A DNA stretch of 64,000 bases from Ptiloglossa arizonensis. Lineage: Eukaryota > Arthropoda > Insecta > Hymenoptera > Colletidae. Shown here piece by piece: positions 53,467 through 64,000 of the stretch. Under the pieces are notes generated by a model. The model was given only the letters and a program-made list of their open reading frames with translations, did not search any database and was not told where the DNA came from. The position numbers and the translations under genes are program-made. The stretch covers positions 124,001-188,000 of the forward strand of contig NW_027479029.1 of NCBI RefSeq assembly GCF_051014685.1, given 5' to 3'. Position 1 is the stretch's first letter, and the number at the start of each line of letters is the position of its first letter.

Positions 53467-54479
53467 ATAACCATTCCTTGGCTTCAAACTCCCATATCTC
53501 GCGAACGTATTGACCTAACCCAAAAATTCCTATTGCATCTGAAAGTAGAAACTCGCCCGATTACAACGGTACGTGTTTTTTTTCCCTTAGGCCATTCTGG
53601 TTAAGCGATTGGAGCAGCAGAAGTGCGAAAAATTTATTGTCTTGTCAACCATTTCTTAGCTTGAAAGTCCCATATCTCGCGAACGTATTGACCTAACCCA
53701 AAAATTCCTATTGCATCTGAAAGTAGAAACTCGCCCGATTACAACGGTACGTGTTTTTTTTCCCTTAGGCCATTCTGGTTAAGCGATTGGAGCAGCAGAA
53801 GTGCGAAAAATTTGTTGATCTTCTCAACCATTTCTTAGCTTCAAACTCCCATATCTCGCGAACGGATTGACCTAACCCAAAAATTCCTGTTGCGTCTGAA
53901 AGTAGAAACTCGCCCGATTACAAAGGTATGTGTATTTTTTCCCTAGGCCATTCTGGTTAAGCGTTAGGAGCAGCAGAAGTGCGAAAAAGTTGTTGTCTTC
54001 TCAACCATTTCTTAGCTTCAAACTCCCATATCTCGCGAACGGATTGACCAAACCCAGAAGTTCCTGCTGCGTCTGAAAGTAGAAACTCGCCCGATTACAA
54101 CGATATGTGTATTTTTTCCCTAGGCCATTCTGGTTAAGCGTTAGGAGCAGCAGAAGTGCGAAAAATTTGTTGTCTTCTCAACCATTTCTTAGCTTCAAAC
54201 TCCCATATCTCGCGAACGGATTGACCAAACCCAGAAGTTCCTGCTGCGTCTGAAAGTAGAAACTCGCCCGATTACAACGATATGCGTATTTTTTCCCTAG
54301 GCCATTCTGGTTAAGCGTTTGGAGCAGCAGAAGTGCGAAAAATTTGTTGATCTTCTCAACCATTTCTTAGCTTCAAACTCCCATATCTCGCGAACGGATT
54401 GACCTAACCCAAAAATTCCTGTTGCGTCTGAAAGTAGAAACTCGCCCGATTACAACGGTATGTGTATTTTTTCCCTAGG

Positions 54480-55080
54480 CCATTCCGATTAAGCGTTAGG
54501 AGCAGCAGAACTGCGAAAAAGTTGTCTTCATAACCATTTCTTAGATTCAAACTCCCATATCTCGCGAACAGATTGACCTAACCCAAAAATTCCTGTTGCA
54601 TCTGAAAGTAGAAACTCGCCCGATTACAACGGTATGTGTATTTTTCCCTAGGCTATTCTGGTTAAGCGTTAGGAGCAGCAGAAGTGCGAAAAAGTTGTTG
54701 TCTTCTCAACCATTTCTTAGCTTCAAACTCCCATATCTCGCGAACGGATTGACCAAACCCAGAAGTTCCTGCTGCGTCTGAAAGTAGAAACTCGCCCGAT
54801 TACAACGGTATGCGTATTTTTTCCCTAGGCCATTCTGGTTAAGCGTTTGGAGCAGCAGAAGTGCGAAAAATTTGTTGATCTTCTCAACCATTTCTTAGCT
54901 TCAAACTCCCATATCTCGCGAACGGATTGACCTAACCCAAAAATTCCCGTTGCGTCTGAAAGTAGAAACTCGCCCGATTACAACGGTATGTGTATTTTTT
55001 CCCTAGGCCATTCCGATTAAGCGTTTGGAGCACCAGAACTGCGAAAAAGTTGTCTTCATAACCATTTCTTAGATTCAAAC
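54480..55080 (+). repeat. Two 174 bp monomers with a 3 bp deletion
   Basis: Near 54.5 and 55.04 kb the monomer reads CTGCGAAAAAGTTGTCTTC, lacking one GTT compared with GAAAAAGTTGTTGTC. It is linked to CCATTCCGATTAAGCG upstream and CTTAGATTCAAAC downstream. The same haplotype occurs near 45.83 kb; the copy near 25.47 kb has the deletion but CCATTCTGG. The fixed combination of changes shows that one mutant monomer was copied to distant places. Confidence 0.8.
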
Positions 55081-57339
55081 TCCCATATCTCGCGAACGGA
55101 TTGACCAAACCCAGAAGTTCCTGCTGCGTCTGAAAGTAGAAACTCGCCCGATTACAACGATATGTGTATTTTTTCCCTAGGCCATTCTGGTTAAGCGTTA
55201 GGAGCAGCAGAAGTGCGAAAAATTTGTTGTCTTCTCAACCATTTCTTAGCTTCAAACTCCCATATCTCGGGAACGGATTGACCTAACCCAAAAATTCCTG
55301 TTGCATCTGAAAGTAGAAACTCGCCCGATTAGAACGGTATGTGTATTTTTTCCCTAGGCCATTCTGGTTAAGCGTTAGGAGCAGCAGAAGTGCGAAAAAG
55401 TTGTTGTCTTCTCAACCATTTCTTAGCTTCAAACTCCCATATCTCGCGAACGGATTGACCAAACCCAGAAGTTCCTGCTGCGTCTGAAATTAGAAACTCG
55501 CCCGATTACAACGATATGTGTATTTTTTCCCTAGGCCATTCTGGTTAAGCGTTAGGAGCAGCAGAAGTGCGAAAAATTTGTTGTCTTCTCAACCATTTCT
55601 TAGCTTCAAACTCCCATATCTCGCGAACGGATTGACCAAACCCAGAAGTTCCTGCTGCGTCTGAAAGTAGAAACTCGCCCGATTACAGCGGTATGTGTAG
55701 TTTCTCCCTAGGCAATTCTGGTTAAGCGATTGGAGCAGCAGAAGTGCGAAAAATTTATTGTCTTGTCAACCATTTCTTAGCTTGAAAGTCCCATATCTCG
55801 CGAACGTATTGACCTAACCCAAAAATTCCTATTGCATCTGAATGTAGAAACTCGCCCGATTACAGCGGTATGTGTAGTTTCTCCCTAGGCAATTCTGGTT
55901 AAGCGTTAGGAGCAGCAGAAGTGCGAAAAATTTGTTGTCTTCTCAACCATTTCTTAGCTTCAAACTCCCATATCTCGCGAACGGTTTGGCCAAACCCAGA
56001 AGTTCCTGCTGCGTCTGAAAGTAGAAACTCGCCCGATTACAACGATATGCGTATTTTTTCCCTAGGCCATTCTGGTTAAGCGTTTGGAGCAGCAGAGGTG
56101 CGAAAAATTTGTTGTCTTCTCAATCATTTCTTAGCTTCAAACTCCCATATCTCGCGAACGGATTGGCCAAACCCAGAAGTTCCTGCTGCGTCTGAAAGTA
56201 GAAACTCGCCCGATTACAACGATATGCGTATTTTTTCCCTAGGCCATTCTCGTTAAGCGTTTGGAGCAGCCGAAGTGCGAAAAATTTGTTGATCTTCTCA
56301 ACCATTTCTTAGCTGCAAACTCCCATATCTCGCGAACGGATTGACCTAACCCAAAAATTCCTGTTGCGTCTGAAAGTAGAAACTCGCCCGATTACAAAGG
56401 TATGTGTATTTTTTCCCTAGGCCATTCTGGTTAAGCGTTAGGAGCAGCAGAAGTGCGAAAAAGTTGTTGTCTTCTCAACCATTTCTTAGCTTCAAACTCC
56501 CATATCTCGCGAACGGATTGACCAAACCCAGAAGTTCCTGCTGCGTCTGAAAGTAGAAACTCGCCCGATTACAACGATATGTGTATTTTTTCCCTAGGCC
56601 ATTCTGGTTAAGCGTTAGGAGCAGCAGAAATGCGAAAAATTTGTTGTCTTCTCAACCATTTCTTAGCTTCAAACTCCCATATCTCGCGAACGGATTGACC
56701 AAACCCAGAAGTTCCTGCTGCGTCTGAAAGTAGAAGCTAGGCCGATTACAACGGTATGTGTATTTTTTCCCTAGGCCATTCTGATAAAGCGTTTGGAGCA
56801 GCAGAACTGCGAAAAATTTGTTGTCTTCATAACCATTTCTTAGCTTCAAACTCCCATATCTCGCGAACGGATTGACCTAACCCAAAAATTCCTATTGCAT
56901 CTGAAAGTAGAAACTCGCCCGATTACAACGGTACGTGTATTTTTCCCTTAGGCCATTCTGGTTAAGCGATTGGAGCAGCAGAAGTGCGAAAAATTTATTG
57001 TCTTGTCAACCATTTCTAGCTTGAAAGTCCCATATCTCGCGAACGTATTGACCTAACCCAAAAATTCCTATTGCATCTGAAAGTAGAAACTCGCCCGATT
57101 ACAGCGGTATGTGTAGTTTCTCCCTAGGCAATTCTGGTTAAGCGTTTGGAGCAGCAGAAGTGCGACAAATTTGTTTTCTTCTCAATCATTTCTTAGCTTC
57201 AAACTCCCATATCTCGGGAACGGATTGGCCAAACCCAGAAGTTCCTGCTGCGTCTGAAAGTAGAAACTCGCCCGATTACAACGATATGCGTATTTTTTCC
57301 CTAGGCCATTCTGGTTAAGCGTTTGGAGCAGCAGAAGTG

Positions 57340-58764
57340 CGAAAAATTTGTTGTCTTCTCAATCATTTCTTAGCTTCAAACTCCCATATCTCGCGAACGG
57401 ATTGACCTAACCCAAAAATTCCTGTTGCGTCTGAAAGTAGAAGCTAGGCCGATTACAACGGTATGTGTATTTTTTCCCTAGGCCATTCTGATAAAGCGTT
57501 TGGAGCAGCAGAAGTGCGAAAAATTTGTTGTCTTCATAACCATTTCTTAGCTTCAAACTCCCATATCTCGCGAACGGATTGACCTAACCCAAAAATTCCT
57601 ATTGCATCTGAAAGTAGAAACTCGCCCGATTACAACGGTACGTGTATTTTTCCCTTAGGCCATTCTGGTTAAGCGATTGGAGCAGCAGAAGTGCGAAAAA
57701 TTTATTGTCTTGTCAACCATTTCTTAGCTTGAAAGTCCCATATCTCGCGAACGTATTGACCTAACCCAAAAATTCCTATTGCATCTGAAAGTAGAAACTC
57801 GCCCGATTACAACGGTACGTGTATTTTTCCCTTAGGCCATTCTGGTTAAGCGATTGGAGCAGCAGAAGTGCGAAAAATTTATTGTCTTGTCAACCATTTC
57901 TTAGCTTGAAAGTCCCATATCTCGCGAACGTATTGACCTAACCCAAAAATTCCTATTGCATCTGAAAGTAGAAACTCGCCCGATTACAGCGGTATGTGTA
58001 GTTTCTCCCTAAGCAATTCTGGTTAAGCGATTGGAGCAGCAGAAGTGCGAAAAATTTATTGTCTTGTCAACCATTTCTTAGCTTGAAAGTCCCATATCTC
58101 GCGAACGTATTGACCTAACCCAAAAATTCCTATTGCATCTGAATGTAGAAACTCGCCCGATTACAGCGGTATGTGTAGTTTCTCCCTAGGCAATTCCGGT
58201 TAAGCGTTAGGAGCAGCAGAAGTGCGAAAAATTTGTTGTCTTCTCAACCATTTCTTAGCTTCAAACTCCCATATCTCGCGAACGGTTTGGCCAAACCCAG
58301 AAGTTCCTGCTGCGTCTGAAAGTAGAAACTCGCCCGATTACAACGATATGCGTATTTTTTCCCTAGGCCATTCTGGTTAAGCGTTAGGAGCAGCAGAAGT
58401 GCGAAAAAGTTGTTGTCTTCTCAACCATTTCTTAGCTTCAAACTCCCATATCTCGCGAACGGATTGACCAAACCCAGAAGTTCCTGCTGCGTCTGAAAGT
58501 AGAAACTCGCCCGATTACAACGATATGTGTATTTCTTCCCTAGGCCATTCTGGTTAAGCGTTAGGAGCAGCAGAATTGCGAAAAATTTGTTGTCTTCTCA
58601 ACCATTTCTTAGCTTCAAACTCCCATATCTCGCGAACGGATTGGCCAAACCCAGAAGTTCCTGCTGCGTCTGAAAGTAGAAACTCGCCCGATTACAACGA
58701 TATGCGTATTTTTTCCCTAGGCCATTCTGGTTAAGCGTTTGGAGCAGCAGAAGTGCGAAAAATT
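57340..58764 (+). repeat. Segment also present at 29.7-30.95 kb
   Basis: From GAAGCTAGGCC (57442) through TCCCTAAGCAATTC, GGCAATTCCGGTTAAGCG (about 58192) and CGGTTTGGCC to about 58764, the sequence follows that from 29810 to 30955. The offset is about 27.63 kb at the start and 27.81 kb after an extra monomer carrying a second GGTACGTG. The shared GGCAATTCCGG change is rare elsewhere. This is the longest-range near-identity I found in the window. Confidence 0.75.
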
Positions 58765-59636
58765 TATTGTCTTGTCAACCATTTCTTAGCTTGAAAGTCC
58801 CATATCTCGCGAACGTATTGACCTAACCCAAAAATTCCTATTGCATCTGAAAGTAGAAACTCGCCCGATTACAGCGGTATGTGTAGTTTCTCCCTAGGCA
58901 ATTCTGGTTAAGCGTTTGGAGCAGCAGAAGTGCGACAAATTTGTTTTCTTCTCAATCATTTCTTACCTTCAAACTCCCATATCTCGGGAACGGATTGACC
59001 TAACCCAAAAATTCCTGTTGCATCTGAAAGTAGAAACTCGCCCGATTACAACGGTATGTGTATTTTTTCGCTAGGCCATTCTGGTTAAGCGTTAGGAGCA
59101 GCAGAACTGCGAAAAATTTGTTGTCTTCATAACCATTTCTTAGCTTCAAACTCCCATATCTCGCGAACGGATTGACCTAACCCAAAAATTCCTATTGCAT
59201 CTGAAAGTAGAAACTCGCCCGATTACAACGGTACGTGTATTTTTCCCTTAGGCCATTCTGGTTAAGCGATTGGAGCAGCAGAAGTGCGAAAAATTTATTG
59301 TCTTGTCAACCATTTCTTAGCTTGAAAGTCCCATATCTCGCGAACGTATTGACCTAACCCAAAAATTCCTATTGCATCTGAAAGTAGAAACTCGCCCGAT
59401 TACAGCGGTATGTGTAGTTTCTCCCTAGGCAATTCTGGTTAAGCGTTTGGAGCAGCAGAAGTGCGACAAATTTGTTTTCTTCTCAATCATTTCTTACCTT
59501 CAAACTCCCATATCTCGGGAACGGATTGACCTAACCCAAAAATTCCTGTTGCATCTGAAAGTAGAAACTCGCCCGATTACAACGGTATGTGTATTTTTTC
59601 GCTAGGCCATTCTGGTTAAGCGTTAGGAGCAGCAGA
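58760..59636 (+). repeat. 3-monomer (531 bp) tandem repeat
   Basis: The segment 58760-59105 matches 59291-59636 at an offset of 531 bp. Both carry the GACAAATTTGTTTTC monomer with the rare TTCTTACCTTC change and then CTCGGGAACGG and TTTTTTCGCTAGG. The copies part at AACTGCGAAAAATTTG against AAGTGCGAAAAAGTTG. Confidence 0.8.
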
Positions 59637-60835
59637 AGTGCGAAAAAGTTGTTGTCTTCTCAACCATTTCTTAGTTTCAAACTCCCATATCTCGCGAACG
59701 GATTGACCAAACCCAGAAGTTCCTGCTGCGTCTGAAAGTAGAAACTCGCCCGATTACAACGGTACGTGTATTTTTCCCTTAGGCCATTCTGGTTAAGCGA
59801 TTGGAGCAGCAGAAGTGCGAAAAATTTATTGTCTTGTCAACCATTTCTTAGCTTGAAAGTCCCATATCTCGCGAACGTATTGACCTAACCCAAAAATTCC
59901 TATTGCATCTGAAAGTAGAAACTCGCCCGATTACAACGGTACGTGTATTTTTCCCTTAGGCCATTCTGGTTAAGCGATTGGAGCAGCAGAAGTGCGAAAA
60001 ATTTATTGTCTTGTCAACCATTTCTTAGCTTGAAAGTCCCATATCTCGCGAACGTATTGACCTAACCCAAAAATTCCTATTGCATCTGAATGTAGAAACT
60101 CGCCCGATTACAGCTGGTATGTGTAGTTTCTCCCTAGGCAATTCTGCTTAAGCGTTTGGAGCTGCAGAAGTGCGACAAATTTGTTTTCTTCTCAATCATT
60201 TCTTAGCTTCAAACTCCCATATCTCGGGAACGGATTGACCTAACCCAAAAATTCATGTTGCATCTGAAAGTAGAAACTCGCCCGATTACAACGGTATGTG
60301 TATTTTTTCCCTAGGCCATTCTGGTTAAGCGTTAGGAGCTGCAGAAGTGCGAAAAAGTTGTTGTCTTCCCAACCATTTCTTAGCTTCAAACTCCCATATC
60401 TCGCGAACGGATTGACCAAACCCAGAAGTTCCTGCTGCGTCTGAAAGTAGAAACTCGCCCGATTACAACGATATGTGTATTTTTTCCCTAGGCCATTCTG
60501 GTTAAGCGTTAGGAGCAGCAGAAGTGCGAAAAATTTGTTGTCTTCTCAACCGTTTCTTAGCTTCAAACTCCCATATCTCGCGAACGGATTGACCAAACCC
60601 AGAAGTTCCTGCTGCGTCTGAAAGTAGAAACTCGCCCGATTACAACGATATGCGTATTTTTTCCCTAGGCCATTCTGGTTAAGAGTTTGGAGCAGCAGAA
60701 GTGCGAAAAATTTGTTGATCTTCTCAACCATTTCTTAGCTTCAAACTCCCATATCTCGCGAACGGATTGACCTAACCCAAAAATTCCTGTTGCGTCTGAA
60801 AGTAGAAACTCGCCCGATTACAACGATATGCGTAT
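59595..60835 (+). repeat. 7-monomer higher-order repeat, copy 1 (1241 bp)
   Basis: This is the first of three tandem copies with an exact 1241 bp period (7 x 177 plus two single-base gains: the ACAGCTGG monomer and the GATC monomer). The GAGCTGCAG marker at about 60158 recurs at 61399 and 62640. Copy-specific changes are few: CTGCTTAAGCG for CTGGTTAAGCG, ATTCATGTTGC for ATTCCTGTTGC, and TTAAGAGTTTGG for TTAAGCGTTTGG. Confidence 0.9.
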
Positions 60836-62076
60836 TTTTTCGCTAGGCCATTCTGGTTAAGCGTTAGGAGCAGCAGAAGTGCGAAAAAGTTGTTGTCTTC
60901 TCAACCATTTCTTAGTTTCAAACTCCCATATCTCGCGAACGGATTGACCAAACCCAGAAGTTCCTGCTGCGTCTGAAAGTAGAAACTCGCCCGATTACAA
61001 CGGTACGCGTATTTTTCCCTTAGGCCATTCTGGTTAAGCGATTGGAGCAGCAGAAGTGCGAAAAATTTATTGTCTTGTCAACCATTTCTTAGCTTGAAAG
61101 TCCCATATCTCGCGAACGTATTGACCTAACCCAAAAATTCCTATTGCATCTGAAAGTAGAAACTCGCCCGATTACAACGGTACGTGTATTTTTCCCTTAG
61201 GCCATTCTGGTTAAGCGATTGGAGCAGCAGAAGTGCGAAAAATTTATTGTCTTGTCAACCATTTCTTAGCTTGAAAGTCCCATATCTCGCGAACGTATTG
61301 ACCTAACCCAAAAATTCCTATTGCATCTGAATGTAGAAACTCGCCCGATTACAGCTGGTATGTGTAGTTTCTCCCTAGGCAATTCTGGTTAAGCGTTTGG
61401 AGCTGCAGAAGTGCGACAAATTTGTTTTCTTCTCAATCATTTCTTAGCTTCAAGCTCCCATATCTCGGGAACGGATTGACCTAACCCAAAAATTCCTGTT
61501 GCGTCTGAAAGTAGAAACTCGCCCGATTACAACGGTATGTGTATTTTTTCCCTAGGCCATTCTGGTTAAGCGTTAGGAGCTGCAGAAGTGCGAAAAAGTT
61601 GTTGTCTTCCCAACCATTTCTTAGCTTCAAACTCCCATATCTCGCGAACGGATTGACCAAACCCAGAAGTTCCTGCTGCGTCTGAAAGTAGAAACTCGCC
61701 CGATTACAACGATATGTGTATTTTTTCCCTAGGCCATTCTGGTTAAGCGTTAGGAGCAGCAGAAGTGCGAAAAATTTGTTGTCTTCTCAACCGTTTCTTA
61801 GCTTCAAACTCCCATATCTCGCGAACGGATTGACCAAACCCAGAAGTTCCTGCTGCGTCTGAAAGTAGAAACTCGCCCGATTACAACGATATGCGTATTT
61901 TTTCCCTAGGCCATTCTGGTTAAGCGTTTGGAGCAGCAGAAGTGCGAAAAATTTGTTGATCTTCTCAACCATTTCTTAGCTTCAAACTCCCATATCTCGC
62001 GAACGGATTGACCTAACCCAAAAATTCCTGTTGCGTCTGAAAGTAGAAACTCGCCCGATTACAACGATATGCGTAT
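60836..62076 (+). repeat. 7-monomer higher-order repeat, copy 2 (1241 bp)
   Basis: This is the middle copy. It shares CCGTTTCTTAGC (about 61791) with copy 1 and CTTCAAGCTCCC with copy 3, and has its own GGTACGCG and CTGTTGCGTCTG changes. The pattern of shared variants, some with the left and some with the right neighbour, is what unequal exchange or local conversion among adjacent copies would leave. Confidence 0.9.
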
Positions 62077-63306
62077 TTTTTCGCTAGGCCATTCTGGTTA
62101 AGCGTTAGGAGCAGCAGAAGTGCGAAAAAGTTGTTGTCTTCTCAACCATTTCTTAGTTTCAAACTCCCATATCTCGCGAACGGATTGACCAAACCCAGAA
62201 GTTCCTGCTGCGTCTGAAAGTAGAAACTCGCCCGATTACAACGGTACGTGTATTTTTCCCTTAGGCCATTCTGGTTAAGCGATTGGAGCAGCAGAAGTGC
62301 GAAAAATTTATTGTCTTGTCAACCATTTCTTAGCTTGAAAGTCCCATATCTCGCGAACGTATTGACCTAACCCAAAAATTCCTATTGCATCTGAAAGTAG
62401 AAACTCGCCCGATTACAACGGTACGTGTATTTTTCCCTTAGGCCATTCTGGTTAAGCGATTGGAGCAGCAGAAGTGCGAAAAATTTATTGTCTTGTCAAC
62501 CATTTCTTAGCTTGAAAGTCCCATATCTCGCGAACGTATTGACCTAACCCAAAAATTCCTATTGCATCTGAATGTAGAAACTCGCCCGATTACAGCTGGT
62601 ATGTGTAGTTTCTCCCTAGGCAATTCTGGTTAAGCGTTTGGAGCTGCAGAAGTGCGACAAATTTGTTTTCTTCTCAATCATTTCTTAGCTTCAAGCTCCC
62701 ATATCTCGGGAACGGATTGACCTAACCCAAAAATTCCTGTTGCATCTGAATGTAGAAACTCGCCCGATTACAACGGTATGTGTATTTTTTCCCTAGGCCA
62801 TTCTGGTTAAGCGTTAGGAGCTGCAGAAGTGCGAAAAAGTTGTTGTCTTCCCAACCATTTCTTAGCTTCAAACTCCCATATCTCGCGAACGGATTGACCA
62901 AACCCAGAAGTTCCTGCTGCGTCTGAAAGTAGAAACTCGCCCGATTACAACGATATGTGTATTTTTTCCCTAGGCCATTCTGGTTAAGCGTTAGGAGCAG
63001 CAGAAGTGCGAAAAATTTGTTGTCTTCTCAACCATTTCTTAGCTTCAAACTCCCATATCTCGCGAACGGATTGACCAAACCCAGAAGTTCCTGCTGCGTC
63101 TGAAAGTAGAAACTCGCCCGATTACAACGATATGCGTATTTTTTCCCTAGGCCATTCTGGTTAAGCGTTTGGAGCAGCAGAAGTGCGAAAAATTTGTTGA
63201 TCTTCTCAACCATTTCTTAGCTTCAAACTCCCATATCTCGCGAACGGATTGACCTAACCCAAGAATTCCTGTTGCGTCTGAAAGTAGAAACTCGCCCGAT
63301 TACAAC
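62077..63306 (+). repeat. 7-monomer higher-order repeat, copy 3
   Basis: This copy is nearly complete; the match ends at 63307 where GGTATGTG replaces GATATGCG. It has CTCAACCATTTC where copies 1 and 2 have CTCAACCGTTTC, and CATCTGAATGTAG in an additional monomer. Beyond it, monomers of the same classes continue to the window end in a different order. Confidence 0.88.
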
Positions 63307-63470
63307 GGTATGTGTATTTTTTCCCTAGGCCATTCTGGTTAAGCGTTAGGAGCAGCAGAATTGCGAAAAATTTGTTGTCTTCTCAACCATTTCTTAGCTT
63401 CAAACTCCCATATCTCGCGAACGGATTGACCAAACCCAGAAGTTCCTGCTGCGTCTGAAAGTAGAAACTC

Positions 63471-63487
63471 GCCCGATTACAACGATA
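63471..63487 (-). other. CENP-B-box-like 17-mer (representative site)
   Basis: The plus strand reads GCCCGATTACAACGATA. Against the reverse complement of the mammalian CENP-B box (TCCCGYTTCCAACGAAR) it matches 13 of 17 positions and 8 of the 9 core bases (CCCG, T, CGA; only the last A is T). The same site lies at monomer positions 74-90 in every copy, but many copies read ACGGTA (7 of 9 core) or ACAGCGGTA. CENP-B binding is established for mammals; an equivalent protein binding here is only a possibility. Confidence 0.4.
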
Positions 63488-64000
63488 TGCGTATTTTTTC
63501 CCTAGGCCATTCTGGTTAAGCGTTTGGAGCAGCAGAAGTGCGAAAAATTTGTTGATCTTCTCAACCATTTCTTAGATTCAAACTCCCATATCTCGCGAAC
63601 GGATTGACCTAACCCAAAAATTCCTGTTGCGTCTGAAAGTAGAAACTCGCCCGATTACAACGATATGCGTATTTTTTCCCTAGGCCATTCTGGTTAAGCG
63701 TTTGGAGCAGCAGAAGTGCGAAAAATTTGTTGATCTTCTCAACCATTTCTTAGCTTCAAACTCCCATATCTCGCGAACGGATTGACCTAACCCAAAAATT
63801 CCTGTTGCGTCTGAAAGTAGAAACTCGCCCGATTACAAAGGTATGTGTATTTTTTCCCTAGGCCATTCTGGTTAAGCGTTAGGAGCAGCAGAAGTGCGAA
63901 AAAGTTGTTGTCTTCTCAACCATTTCTTAGCTTCAAACTCCCATATCTCGCGAACGGATTGACCAAACCCAGAAGTTCCTGATGCGTCTGAAAGTAGAAA

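Larger units (their letters stand above)
1..64000 (+). repeat. ~177 bp satellite DNA array, head to tail
   Basis: The window is filled by tandem copies of one ~177 bp monomer, about 360 of them, all in one orientation. Landmarks recur in every copy in fixed order: CTTCAAACTCCCATATCTCG, a GAACGGATTGACC-like stretch, CCCAAAAATTCC or CCCAGAAGTTCC, TCTGAAAGTAGAAACTCG, CCCGATTACA, a T-rich run ending CCCTAGGCC, TTCTGGTTAAGCG, then GAGCAGCAGAA and TGCGAAAAA. Copies differ by point changes at a limited set of positions and by rare 1-3 bp indels. No foreign sequence interrupts the array and neither end is reached. Arrays of this kind usually form centromeric or pericentromeric heterochromatin; that location is inferred and not shown by the sequence. 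I see no gene here: the open frames of 61-111 codons repeat with the monomers and have no independent coding evidence. Confidence 0.98.

Noticed and set aside
32205..63568. Identical 61-codon minus-strand open frames repeated about 25 times
   Set aside because: They coincide exactly with the GATC-bearing monomer pairs and are identical because the DNA was recently copied. The frames end at monomer-phase stops, other frames over the same DNA are open too, and no promoter or codon-level conservation is visible.
1..64000. CRISPR array
   Set aside because: Repeats are directly adjacent 177 bp units with no unique spacers of uniform length, and there are no cas genes.
1..64000. Tandemly repeated genes such as 5S rRNA, tRNA, snRNA or histone clusters
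   Set aside because: No A-box/B-box pair, rRNA-like or tRNA-like fold, or coding frame is conserved across monomers, and variants fall throughout the unit.
1..64000. Bacterial plasmid or phage iteron or origin region
   Set aside because: Sixty-four kilobases of 177 bp tandem repeats without genes is not known for bacterial replicons, whereas it is typical of eukaryotic satellite DNA.
1..64000. Transposable element insertion or inverted array segment
   Set aside because: The landmark order stays on the plus strand throughout and no gap of non-satellite sequence is visible between monomers.
1..64000. Internal sub-repeats making the monomer a dimer or trimer of a shorter unit
   Set aside because: Apart from scattered A/T tracts I found no internal half or third of the monomer that aligns with another part.

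Overview
The whole window is one uninterrupted eukaryotic satellite DNA array. It holds about 360 head-to-tail copies of a ~177 bp monomer, all in the same orientation, running off both ends. I see no protein-coding gene, RNA gene, transposon insertion, CRISPR array, microsatellite or unique-sequence island. The short open frames (61-111 codons) are by-products of the repeat: the monomer is a multiple of three long and poor in stop codons in two frames, so the same frames recur wherever the same monomer variants recur.

Organism: such an array points to a eukaryotic (peri)centromere or other heterochromatin block. The reference monomer (888-1064) is about 42% G+C, and its 8 CpGs are close to the number expected by chance. 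That argues against a heavily CpG-methylated germline such as a vertebrate's or a plant's and would fit an invertebrate. I do not recognise the satellite family and do not name a species.

Layout: positions 1-8.1 kb are an irregular mosaic dominated by monomers ending in an A5T6 stretch, with one exact 8-monomer tandem duplication (1885-4631) and a 3-monomer one near 5.3-6.1 kb. From 8.1 to 19.3 kb an 8-monomer higher-order repeat of ~1417 bp recurs, clearest at 13.9-16.8 kb. At about 19.3 kb the A5T6 monomer class disappears and GTTGTC-type monomers take over, including a 5-monomer (885 bp) tandem repeat at 19.9-21.7 kb. From 22.2 to 31.5 kb two further classes, with TTATTGTCTTG and with GACAAATTTG, become common. 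From about 32.0 kb to the end a 178 bp class with an extra base creating GATC is added. The right half is built of larger, cleaner higher-order repeats: a 1.9 kb segment duplicated at 2481 bp spacing (41.1-45.5 kb), a 6-monomer repeat of 1064 bp (49.8-52.0 kb), and a 7-monomer repeat of 1241 bp in three tandem copies (59.6-63.3 kb). Relatives of that last unit also occur near 34, 38 and 49 kb.

How it works together: the layered spread of variants, tandem multi-monomer blocks and near-identical segments up to 28 kb apart fit repeated unequal exchange and conversion. The most interesting functional hint is a 17 bp site in each monomer resembling the CENP-B box, matching 8 of 9 core bases in one monomer class and 7 of 9 in another, with the two classes mixed along the array. 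All block limits are by eye and accurate to some tens of bases, because adjacent monomers are alike.
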